This document shows positions 1-5,910 of a DNA stretch of 5,910 bases, piece by piece; position 1 is the stretch's first letter, and every line of letters begins with the position of its first letter. Where the stretch lies: the NCBI GenBank assembly GCA_009919985.1, contig RGAX01000174.1:1-5910 (forward strand), written 5' to 3'. The translations under genes and the position numbers were made by a program. A model generated the notes under the pieces. The model made no database searches. It had not been told where the DNA came from and saw only the letters and a list, made by a program, of their open reading frames with translations. Origin of the DNA: Opitutaceae bacterium. Lineage in GTDB: Bacteria > Verrucomicrobiota > Verrucomicrobiia > Opitutales > Opitutaceae.

Positions 1-1290
1 AATGGCCGACCACCACGATGCGCCGTGGATCGCCACCATGCTCAGCGTGTTGAAGGGCGCATTCGGCACGCCATTCAGAAACGCGTCCGCCTGGGCACTG
101 TCGTCGTAAGAGTACCCGACCATCGTCATGCCCGAGAGCACATCGTTCAAGCTATACCGCGCGATCAGGTCACCTTGGTAGGTTTGGCCGCGGCGCCAGC
201 CGTTGCCGGCCTGCGACTGAGAATTGGCGATGATCCGGGTGTTGTCCTCGCCGGTGAAGTAGCGCTGGTCGTAACCGAAATAGCGGATGTTGGCGACTTG
301 GCGGAAATCAAGCCACTTGGCGAACTGGTGGGTGAGGAAGAGTGTCGCGTTGGCGATCTTGTTTTTGTCCTCACTGCCTGGTCCGGCGATGTTAAAATTA
401 TAGGGTAAGCCGAGGGCTGTGATCGGGTCGGTGGCATTGTTGAAGATACTGATCCGGCGGCGGGCTTTCTCCGGATAGATCGCAAAGCCGTGGCCCTCTT
501 CGCGCGAGGGCGTGTTGAGACTCAGCAACTCGGAAGTCAGTACGAGTTCCGTCCGAGGCGTGATCCGATACTTGAAGGAAGGATAGAGCGCGTAGCTTCT
601 CACCTCGTGAAACTTGATGTAGTCCTCGCCATCCTGCACTGAACCCGCAACGCGCATCGCAAATTTGCTGTCTTTCGCAGTCGAGTAGTTCCCATCGAAC
701 TCAAGCCGGTGCATCGCACTGTCGGCCTCATCGAAATTGAAAGCGTATTTTAAAGACGAGGCGGTGGAGCCCAGCTCCGGCTTCTTAAGCAGGTAGTTCA
801 AGAGGCCAGTGCCACCGGCCCGCCCCTGCACCGCCGAAGGTGGGCCTTTGACGACTTCGAGGCGCTCGTAGCCGACGAGGTCGCGCTTGTTGTTACCCAT
901 CCGCACGCCGTCGACCGAAATAGAACCGGCGGTCTCAAATCCACGGAGACTAACGTTATCTCCGTTACCAGCGTAGCGGTTGCGTACAAAAACGTTCGCG
1001 AGATATTTGAACGATTGATCGAATGTGGTCGCGCCGATGTCGCTCCAGAATTCCTTGGTCACAATATCCACGGACTGCGGAATATCCATAATCGCGGTGT
1101 TGGTGCGCGTGGCGGTAGACGCTGAGGACACCTTGTAGCCCGCCGATTTCTCGGCTGTTACGGCAAACGGGGTCAACTTGACTGGATCGGACAAATCGAC
1201 GGCAGGGGCAGTTTGGGCTGATAAGCCGGCGACACACGAAGCCGCGGATAAAGATACGAGGGCGAGGCGAAACAACACGATGGAGCGCAT
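1..1290 (-). CDS. TonB-dependent receptor, classical plug (3' part beyond window)
   Basis: Outer-membrane receptor that would import a ligand (sugar, siderophore or similar) into the periplasm using TonB energy. The frame is open from ATG at 1290 to the left edge: 430 residues are visible and the rest of the barrel lies outside. Residues 1-25 form a signal peptide (MRSIVLFRLALVSLSAA..., cleavage likely LSA|QTAPA). Residues 38-52 (VKLTPFAVTAEKSAGY region) look like the TonB-box segment of Opitutaceae receptors. The plug covers about 65-172: IPQSVDIVTKEF at 70-81, LRGF at 115-118, VDG at 126-128, LEVVKGP at 144-150 and GGTGLLN at 159-165, where most relatives have GGxIN. Barrel strands follow. 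The IPQS plug start resembles the siderophore-receptor subfamily, but the adjacent LacI-type gene and its operator suggest a carbohydrate ligand; the substrate is unknown. There is no Shine-Dalgarno sequence: the ten bases before ATG are all pyrimidines. Confidence 0.92.
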   Translation of the reverse strand, partial: MRSIVLFRLALVSLSAASCVAGLSAQTAPAVDLSDPVKLTPFAVTAEKSAGYKVSSASTATRTNTAIMDIPQSVDIVTKEFWSDIGATTFDQSFKYLANVFVRNRYAGNGDNVSLRGFETAGSISVDGVRMGNNKRDLVGYERLEVVKGPPSAVQGRAGGTGLLNYLLKKPELGSTASSLKYAFNFDEADSAMHRLEFDGNYSTAKDSKFAMRVAGSVQDGEDYIKFHEVRSYALYPSFKYRITPRTELVLTSELLSLNTPSREEGHGFAIYPEKARRRISIFNNATDPITALGLPYNFNIAGPGSEDKNKIANATLFLTHQFAKWLDFRQVANIRYFGYDQRYFTGEDNTRIIANSQSQAGNGWRRGQTYQGDLIARYSLNDVLSGMTMVGYSYDDSAQADAFLNGVPNAPFNTLSMVAIHGASWWSAI

Positions 1291-1348
1291 AGAGAGGAAG
1301 GCTTAAGGGGTGATGCCGGTGATAACGGCGGGGTTTCAGTTCAGAAAA

Positions 1349-1378
1349 TATATAGATGCAAAATCGTTTTTGCAGCAA
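1349..1378 (-). promoter_or_regulatory. Candidate promoter of the classical TonB-dependent receptor
   Basis: Read on the minus strand, TTGCTG (1378-1373) is a fair -35 hexamer and TATATA (1354-1349) a good -10, separated by 18 bases. Transcription would start near 1342, giving a leader of about 50 bases before the ATG at 1290. The 18-bp palindrome at 1357-1374 occupies the spacer and the last two bases of the -35, a position where a bound repressor would block RNA polymerase. The hexamers are seen in the sequence; promoter activity and use of a sigma70-type consensus in this organism are inferred. Confidence 0.55.
1357..1374. promoter_or_regulatory. LacI-family operator, site 1 (before the receptor gene)
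   Basis: The plus strand reads TGCAAAATCGTTTTTGCA. This is an 18-bp palindrome with a central CG, in which only one symmetric pair (positions 8 and 11) fails to match. LacI/GalR proteins bind such even-length palindromes as dimers, inserting a hinge-helix leucine at a central CpG. A near-identical site stands before the neighbouring lacI-type gene. The motif was not seen elsewhere in the window. The assignment to the adjacent regulator is inferred from this pairing and its position. Confidence 0.8.
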
Positions 1379-1419
1379 GCCTGTTCATAAAAATAACCTA
1401 AGAATTTCACCTTGTTTGC

Positions 1420-2469
1420 TTAGCCCGAGGGATGCCCCGAAGAGGCCCGCAGCGCCTCCACTAGCGGTACCGCCACTGTGCGCCCTGGCTCGGCCCCGCG
1501 CGCGAGTTGCTGTAACAACAAGGCGCTCGCTTGCTCAGCCAACTCCCGATGCGACACACCGACACACGAAAGCGGTGGATCAAAAAACGGCGATATATCG
1601 TAGTCACCCACCCCCATCACCGCCATATCGGCTGGGATCGTTAGCCCGCGCTCTTTAATCGCGCGATAAGCCCCCAACGCCAACGCATCCGATACTGCGT
1701 ACAACCCGTCGCATTTACCTCCGCGTTCAAGAAAAGCCTGCAACGCCTCGTAGCCCGCAGTCTCCGATAGATTCTCCGCGACGATCTCCGCCGGAGCGCT
1801 CCCGGTGAGTTGGGTCGAGCGCTGCATAAACGTATCTACGCGCGCGCGCGTACTCTGCGTCAACGGACTGCCGTGTAACACCGCCAAGCGCTGCCGCTTA
1901 CTGCGAAAAAGAATCTCCGCTGGCCGCGCGCCCGTCGTGACGGCTTCGACCACGGAAGCGTATCCAGGAATCGCTCGATTCACCAAAACGGATGGGTAGG
2001 GCAGATGTACGCGCGTGAGAAACGCATCATCCGCTGCCGTGGTGTTCATGATCAACGCCGCGTTAAAATGATCCCCCGTGAGTAAACCCGGCATTTCTTG
2101 CAGATGCCCCGCTGGAAACATCTCAATCAACAACGAAAACGAATGATCGCTGCCCGCCGCCACCGCTCTCTGCAAGGCCGCGATGAAATGCTTCACGAGC
2201 GGTATCGGAGCCTCAAAACTAGTGATCAAGGCCAACACGACCGTATTTTTACTCGATCCGCCGCTGCGCAAGCGCCGCGCGCTGATATTGGGCAAATAAC
2301 CTAACTCCGCGGCCGCCGCGCGGATTTTTTCCACCGTCGCTGGAGAAATCCTGCGCTCGACGTGACGATTATTTAACACCGAGGAAACCGAGCCGATCGA
2401 CACACCCGCCGCATCGGCAATACCACGTACGGTCGCGCGCACCGGAGACTTGGATCGGGATTTAGGCAT
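1420..2469 (-). CDS. LacI/GalR-family transcriptional repressor
   Basis: Cytoplasmic DNA-binding regulator of 349 residues, the usual family length. Residues 12-60 are the LacI headpiece: the helix-turn-helix runs TVRGIADAAGVSIGSVSSVLNN (13-34), followed by the third helix and the hinge helix LPNISARRLRSG (59-70), with L67 at the position of the minor-groove leucine (LacI Leu56). Residues about 76-340 are the periplasmic-binding-protein-like effector core. Recognisable there are LAVLHG (195-200), STRARVD (206-212, R208 at the usual ligand-contact arginine), YAVSDALALGA (258-268) and GVGDYDISPFFDPPLSCV (286-303). No leucine-heptad tail follows the core, so a dimer is expected. The recognition helix is odd: I25, G26 and S30 stand where LacI has Y17, Q18 and R22. 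ATG at 2469 gives the full headpiece; the ten bases before it are all pyrimidines. It lies between two receptor genes and probably represses itself and the receptor downstream. The effector is unknown, probably a sugar. Confidence 0.95.
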   Translation of the reverse strand: MPKSRSKSPVRATVRGIADAAGVSIGSVSSVLNNRHVERRISPATVEKIRAAAAELGYLPNISARRLRSGGSSKNTVVLALITSFEAPIPLVKHFIAALQRAVAAGSDHSFSLLIEMFPAGHLQEMPGLLTGDHFNAALIMNTTAADDAFLTRVHLPYPSVLVNRAIPGYASVVEAVTTGARPAEILFRSKRQRLAVLHGSPLTQSTRARVDTFMQRSTQLTGSAPAEIVAENLSETAGYEALQAFLERGGKCDGLYAVSDALALGAYRAIKERGLTIPADMAVMGVGDYDISPFFDPPLSCVGVSHRELAEQASALLLQQLARGAEPGRTVAVPLVEALRASSGHPSG

Positions 2470-2505
2470 AAGAGAAAAGCCACACAGACACCTTGGACCC
2501 GATTA

Positions 2506-2523
2506 TGCAAAAATGTTTTTGCA
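2506..2523. promoter_or_regulatory. LacI-family operator, site 2 (before the lacI-type gene)
   Basis: The plus strand reads TGCAAAAATGTTTTTGCA, with perfect 8-bp inverted arms around a central TG. It differs from site 1 at only two of 18 bases (positions 8 and 9), and the base before and after is also shared on the minus strand (c...t). It is 36 bases upstream of the regulator's ATG, inside the 97-base gap after the preceding receptor gene, which fits autoregulation. A possible -10, CATAAT, at 2507-2502 on the minus strand overlaps the site; no convincing -35 is seen at the matching distance. Confidence 0.78.
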
Positions 2524-2559
2524 GAAACGCCTAAACCTGAAACCGGGCCCTTCTCTCTC

Positions 2560-4833
2560 TCACCAACCCACGCCGTAATTAAGTGCGAACTCGCGGCCGG
2601 CGCCGACGCGGGCCACCTGCGCGAGCAGGTCGCGGTCGAGCGCGTTGCGCACGCTCACCGTGATGCCGTGGTTGTAGTTACCTATTTTCATCCGGTAACT
2701 CAGGCTAAGACTCGCCAAGGTGTAGCTGGGGTACTGTTGATACGCGTGCGTGGCCGTCTCGTAACTGGCCACCGTGCTGCTCACGTGGGTGAGCGCCGTA
2801 CCCATACTTAGACCCGCTTTCTTGCCTTCTGTGCCAAACGCGTAGCGCCCACTTAGGCTACCGGTGAGTCGCGGGAAACGCGTCAGCGCCCGGCCGATCT
2901 CCTCGGGCAAATCCGGCGAACGTGTCGTGAGCGCCTGGTTGTAAGTGAGACGTCCGCTGAAAGAGCAGGCTTCAGAAACTTTAAAGCGGCCTTCCAACGC
3001 GCCGCCCGTGAAACGTTCTTCACCCGCGGCGACCAGCTGCGGCTGGGTCTGATTGGCATCAAAAATTGGGTCGTCGTAACGGGGGTTACGCCGTGAGATA
3101 TTTTGGTTAAAATACGCAAAACCCATCCCGATGAGTGCGAGGCGGCGTTGGAAAAAAAGCCCTTTGGCGCCGAGTTCGTAGCCGAGGGTTGTCTCGTTAC
3201 CTTGCACGCGACCGGTACGCGCATCGACCCGCGATGAGGGCTCAAAGGCCGTGCTCACGTTGGCAAACCCGAGTATACGACCCGGTACGAGGATGTAATT
3301 CGCACCCAGGTGACTGGAGATTTCACCCGTCTTGTCGTGCACGTGCGGCAAGGCGGCGCCGACGCGGCGGTCGGTGACATCGATAGTGACAAAATCTTTG
3401 CGCACGCCGGCGGTCATCACGAGTCGACCTTTCATGAAGGCGGTACGGTCGCTAATAAAAATTCCTGAGTACGTGTTAAGCTCGGCACGGTTGGTGATGA
3501 AACGAGCATAACGCGCAGTCGAATACGCGGGGCGCTCGTAGTTAGGCGCGGCGGGATCGAAGACACGGATGTCGAGCGGTTGCGCGGCGCGGTCGGCCGT
3601 GGTCAAGGCGCGTTGGACGCGTTCGTAATCGGTCTGCGTGCTGTCGACTGCGAGGGTGATCTTGTGATCGGCGCGCCAGAAATGAAAACGCGTGGTCATA
3701 TCGACTTGGCCCGTCCAGCCGCTGAAAGGTTGCTCGGTATGTTGGGGCTCGCGCGTGCCGCCGATTTTTTTTGTATCCAGCAAATACTGGCCCGAGGTCC
3801 ACGAGTCTTGATCGAGGCTGCGTTGCAGGGCCTGCACGCTCGCGCGCACGCTCACGTGACGCGCGAGTTGACCCTCGACCTGGATGACCATGCTGGCGGT
3901 GCGTTTGCGAAAACCGGCGTTGGGGCCGTAGAGGTTAAAATAAGCTAGAGGCCGGTAAGGTTCGACGATTTTGGCGGAGGCTGTAGGTCGATATTCAAGG
4001 ATGCCGGAGGCGGCGTTACTGGCGCGTTCGTCGTAGTCGAATTGGAGCATCGAACTCCACGCGCGGTTAAATTTCCAGATGATGGCGCCGTCGTAAGCGC
4101 GATGCCGGCTGTAGGTGTAGGGCTCGGGGCCGCTTTTTTGGTCCCACGACAGCGCGACGCGATCCCAGGAGCGTTTCGGGACGAGTTGCCCGGTATATTC
4201 TCCGCTGGCGCTCTGCGTTGCGTGGCTAGTCATCGCAAAATCTAATCGTGAATATTTTCGCCCGCGGGGCCGGGCGGTGAGGGTGTTGTGGATACCACCA
4301 GGTGCGGCGCGGCCCACGACCGGAGTGAGCGGGCCCATGATTGATTCGGAGCCGCTGGTGTTGAGAATCTCAGGCATGCCGATCTGCGTGAAACCGTTGC
4401 GCTGGCGCGGCGTAGGGAAGCCCTTCAAGTTGACGCGATTCACCCCCGCCGCAGCATCCATCGCGGGCACCGAATTAATCGCCGACAACTCCGCGCCGAT
4501 GTCGTCGAGTAAGTTATCATCGGCGGTCTCCGCCATGATCAGGTCGTTGGAAAAGGGTGACTCCGAGCGCTCAGCCTCGGGTGCATCCATGCCGGTGGGG
4601 TCCATGGTCTCATCAAACACATCACCGGATACGCGCAGGGCTCCGAGTTGGATCGGCTTATCTGCAGCCGGGGGTCCACCGGGTAAAGGCAACGCAATCA
4701 CCGCCCCCAACGGACGCCGCGTATCGGTCGCCGCAGCGGGCGTCGCCGTCGCGGGTGGAACCGTGAGCGCCGGAGCCGTCTGGGCGCGCAACGCTACGGC
4801 AGCCGTGCAAGCCAGTATGGCTAGGTAACGCAA
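2560..4833 (-). CDS. TonB-dependent receptor with divergent plug
   Basis: Outer-membrane importer, complete at 757 residues counted from TTG at 4833. Residues 1-17 form a short signal peptide (MRYLAILACTAAVALRA|Q), then a Pro/Ala-rich linker to about 60, a possible TonB box (IQLGALRVSG, 61-70) and an acidic stretch. The plug covers about 92-189: SPFSNDLI, AINSVPAM, LKGF at 136-139, IMGP at 165-168 and GRAAPGGIHN at 174-183, matching the usual RGF...GP...PGGxIN order. A large barrel follows, ending in aromatic W as outer-membrane barrels do. The usual dGvp segment after LKGF is replaced by RNGFTQIGMPEILNT. Start choice: no ATG precedes the signal peptide. An in-frame TTG at 4860 would add nine residues with two aspartates before the hydrophobic core; TTG at 4833 gives a better signal peptide and leaves room for promoters. 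Substrate unknown. No operator like those of its neighbours was found upstream. Confidence 0.9.
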   Translation of the reverse strand: MRYLAILACTAAVALRAQTAPALTVPPATATPAAATDTRRPLGAVIALPLPGGPPAADKPIQLGALRVSGDVFDETMDPTGMDAPEAERSESPFSNDLIMAETADDNLLDDIGAELSAINSVPAMDAAAGVNRVNLKGFPTPRQRNGFTQIGMPEILNTSGSESIMGPLTPVVGRAAPGGIHNTLTARPRGRKYSRLDFAMTSHATQSASGEYTGQLVPKRSWDRVALSWDQKSGPEPYTYSRHRAYDGAIIWKFNRAWSSMLQFDYDERASNAASGILEYRPTASAKIVEPYRPLAYFNLYGPNAGFRKRTASMVIQVEGQLARHVSVRASVQALQRSLDQDSWTSGQYLLDTKKIGGTREPQHTEQPFSGWTGQVDMTTRFHFWRADHKITLAVDSTQTDYERVQRALTTADRAAQPLDIRVFDPAAPNYERPAYSTARYARFITNRAELNTYSGIFISDRTAFMKGRLVMTAGVRKDFVTIDVTDRRVGAALPHVHDKTGEISSHLGANYILVPGRILGFANVSTAFEPSSRVDARTGRVQGNETTLGYELGAKGLFFQRRLALIGMGFAYFNQNISRRNPRYDDPIFDANQTQPQLVAAGEERFTGGALEGRFKVSEACSFSGRLTYNQALTTRSPDLPEEIGRALTRFPRLTGSLSGRYAFGTEGKKAGLSMGTALTHVSSTVASYETATHAYQQYPSYTLASLSLSYRMKIGNYNHGITVSVRNALDRDLLAQVARVGAGREFALNYGVGW

Positions 4834-4929
4834 AAAAACAGTATCGTCGGGGTTGGACAAGAAACTCGATTGCGCGGAGAATTCGCGCCTATTTCAATCC
4901 CGAACCTCGGTGAACCCGTAACTTCCACC
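4834..4929. promoter_or_regulatory. Divergent intergenic region between receptor and cytochrome genes
   Basis: These 96 bases separate the receptor start (minus, 4833) from the cytochrome start (plus, 4930) and should hold promoters for both. I see no clear -35/-10 pair in either direction and no copy of the TGCAAAA palindrome. An imperfect palindrome lies at 4872-4888, with five-base arms GCGCG/CGCGC around an EcoRI-like GAATTC. A seven-A run at 4832-4838 overlaps the receptor's start codon. The regulatory role is inferred from layout only. Confidence 0.4.
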
Positions 4930-5835
4930 ATGTCCGAAGAAAACCAATCCCGCAGCCTGACGCCTTATGTCTGTGGGCTGATCCTTATCGGCGTACTCGC
5001 CGCCCTGCCGTTTGTACTGCCGCCCGATGGCGTGGAGCGCGCCTCCATCGCGCAGTTTTTCGGCCGACTCCACCCCGCCATCGTGCACCTACCCATCGGG
5101 CTACTGGTACTTGTCCCGATGTTTGAAGTGCTGGGACTGGTCTCGATTTGGTCGCATTTACAAAAATCTGCTGGCTTTGTCCTAGGCCTGGCCACCATCG
5201 GTGCGCTCGTTGCCACCGTCGCCGGCTGGTTACTTGCGTGGAGCGGTGGCTATCAAGGCGAGACGGTCATGAACCACCTTTGGGGCGGCATCGCCACGAG
5301 CAGCGCGTGCCTCGTGTTGGTCGCGTTTCGCCAGGTTTATAAATCACGCGAAGGTCTGGTCCTTATCCGCCTCAGTTATATTCCGCTGCTATTGGCGAGC
5401 GTCGGAGCGATGGCGTGGACCAGCCACCAAGGTAGCATCATCACGCACGGTGAGGATTACCTCACCAAGCACATGCCGGCCGGTCTGCGTAAATTTCTCG
5501 GCGTGCCTCTCGCTCCGCCGCCCGCCGCCAAGGCGACCGGCACCTCGCTGTTTGCCACCCAGATCGCACCGATCCTCGAGAAACACTGTGTCGCCTGCCA
5601 TAAACCCTCCAAGCACAAGGGTAACCTCCGCATGGATACGTACGCGCTCCTCATGCAGGGCGGCGACAGCGGACCACCGATCGTCGCCGGTTCCCTTGAA
5701 AAGAGCGACCTCTACCGACGCATCACCCTCCCAACCGACGACGAAGAATTCATGCCCACTGACGGCAAACCCGCTCTCAGTGCGGCCGAGATCAAGCTCA
5801 TCGCCGACTGGATCACCACGGGCGCCCAGCCCTAG
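4930..5835 (+). CDS. DUF2231 membrane protein fused to a PSCyt1-type cytochrome c domain
   Basis: Inner-membrane, probably redox-active protein of 301 residues. Residues 1-170 match the DUF2231 style (LHPAIVHLPIGLL at 47-59, TSHQGSIITHGEDY at 164-177). Five hydrophobic segments are visible at about 12-31, 52-74, 82-104, 119-133 and 144-163. Basic residues sit in the 75-81 and 134-143 loops, which predicts the N-terminus in the cytoplasm and the C-terminus in the periplasm. After a Pro/Ala linker (193-203) comes a planctomycete-type cytochrome c domain: CVACH (C220, C223, H224) for covalent haem c, and FMPTDGKPALSAAEIKLIADWI (274-295), with M275 the likely second iron ligand. Partner and electron path are unknown. 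ATG at 4930 is preferred to an in-frame TTG at 4870, whose extra residues are not hydrophobic and which would nearly abut the divergent gene. No Shine-Dalgarno; upstream is ACTTCCACC. Another gene follows after 21 bases on the same strand, so the two may be co-transcribed. Confidence 0.92.
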   Translation: MSEENQSRSLTPYVCGLILIGVLAALPFVLPPDGVERASIAQFFGRLHPAIVHLPIGLLVLVPMFEVLGLVSIWSHLQKSAGFVLGLATIGALVATVAGWLLAWSGGYQGETVMNHLWGGIATSSACLVLVAFRQVYKSREGLVLIRLSYIPLLLASVGAMAWTSHQGSIITHGEDYLTKHMPAGLRKFLGVPLAPPPAAKATGTSLFATQIAPILEKHCVACHKPSKHKGNLRMDTYALLMQGGDSGPPIVAGSLEKSDLYRRITLPTDDEEFMPTDGKPALSAAEIKLIADWITTGAQP

Positions 5836-5856
5836 TTGACCACCCGTACTCTTCTC

Positions 5857-5910
5857 ATGCCGCCCGCCGCCACGCCCCTCCCCCGCATCCGACTTCTCGC
5901 TACCGGCGGC
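5857..5910 (+). CDS. Start of a gene, possibly L-asparaginase (cut by window end)
   Basis: Only 18 codons are visible: MPPAATPLPRIRLLATGG, open to the right edge. A basic residue, a hydrophobic strand and then ATGG is the typical beginning of L-asparaginase/glutaminase proteins, whose N-terminal signature continues TIA and includes the catalytic threonine just after the visible end. If so, the product hydrolyses asparagine to aspartate and ammonia. ATG at 5857 follows the pyrimidine tract ACTCTTCTC; an in-frame TTG at 5836 directly after the upstream stop is less likely. The gene lies 21 bases after the cytochrome gene on the same strand, suggesting one transcript, although no functional link is apparent. 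The gene call is reasonable, but the function rests on very few residues. Confidence 0.5.
   Translation, partial: MPPAATPLPRIRLLATGG

Noticed and set aside
25..408. Plus-strand open frame of 127 codons opposite the first receptor
   Set aside because: The minus frame across the same bases reads as continuous TonB-dependent receptor barrel sequence; the plus frame shows no motif or start signal.
1315..1329. Small hairpin GCCG-7-CGGC in the receptor leader
   Set aside because: There are only four base pairs and no following T-run or conserved riboswitch-like context; expected by chance.
965..1378. Minus-strand open frame of 137 codons overlapping the receptor start and its promoter
   Set aside because: It is out of frame with the receptor's clear signal peptide and plug, starts at a TTG inside the promoter/operator region, and its protein is rich in Arg and His without a recognisable fold.
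1333..1389. Tiny minus-strand frame of about 15 codons starting at an ATG just upstream of the operator (a possible leader peptide)
   Set aside because: It spans the -35, operator and -10 and would lie before the predicted transcription start, so it is unlikely to be in the receptor mRNA.
2541..2562. GGGCCC palindrome and TC repeat at the end of the upstream receptor gene as a terminator
   Set aside because: There is no stem of useful length followed by a T-run in the minus-strand direction, so read-through into the lacI-type gene cannot be excluded.
3542..3948. Overlapping open frames on both strands inside the second receptor (3542-3802 minus, 3580-3948 plus)
   Set aside because: They are contained in the receptor barrel coding region and are rich in Arg and Ala, with no independent evidence.
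4277..4828. Plus-strand open frame of 183 codons opposite the receptor N-terminus
   Set aside because: It is antisense to the signal peptide, linker and plug of the receptor. Its composition is low-complexity Ala/Ser/Pro, as expected of a shadow of GC-rich coding DNA.
4833..4860. Lipoprotein signal (ILAC) at the start of the divergent-plug receptor
   Set aside because: The cysteine is only nine residues from the preferred start, so the hydrophobic stretch before it is too short. A signal peptidase I site after LRA fits better, and TonB-dependent receptors are rarely lipoproteins.

Overview
The window reads as part of a Gram-negative chromosome, most likely from a Verrucomicrobiota of the Opitutaceae type. 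The reasons are two TonB-dependent outer-membrane receptors whose mature N-termini both begin around AQTAPA, one with a TonB-box region of the form LTPFAVTAEKSAGY; a LacI-family regulator placed between them; a DUF2231 membrane protein carrying a planctomycete-type (PSCyt1) haem domain; and start codons without Shine-Dalgarno sequences. The taxonomic call is an inference from these protein styles, not from a search.

Layout. The left 4.8 kb is all on the minus strand. Reading in the direction of transcription, it holds a TonB-dependent receptor with a divergent plug (4833 to 2560), a LacI-family repressor (2469 to 1420) and a second, more classical receptor (1290 to beyond base 1, 430 residues visible). 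From about 4.9 kb the plus strand carries a five-helix DUF2231/cytochrome c protein (4930-5835). After 21 bases follows the start of another gene (5857 onward) whose 18 visible residues end in the ATGG motif expected of an L-asparaginase. The two strands diverge from a gap of about 96 bases at 4834-4929. No stretch over 300 bases lacks a gene. No RNA genes, mobile elements, CRISPR arrays or convincing terminators were seen.

How it works together. Two nearly identical 18-bp palindromes, with arms TGCAAAA/TTTTGCA, lie at 1357-1374 (in front of the classical receptor) and 2506-2523 (in front of the lacI-type gene). They are very probably the operators of the LacI-family protein. The model is a self-regulating repressor that also controls an outer-membrane importer, as in small sugar-uptake regulons. 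At the receptor gene the operator fills the spacer of a recognisable promoter. No matching site was found before the divergent receptor or the cytochrome gene, so those are probably controlled separately. All five start codons follow pyrimidine-rich tracts rather than purine-rich ribosome binding sites. That pattern helps choose the starts at 4833, 4930 and 5857.
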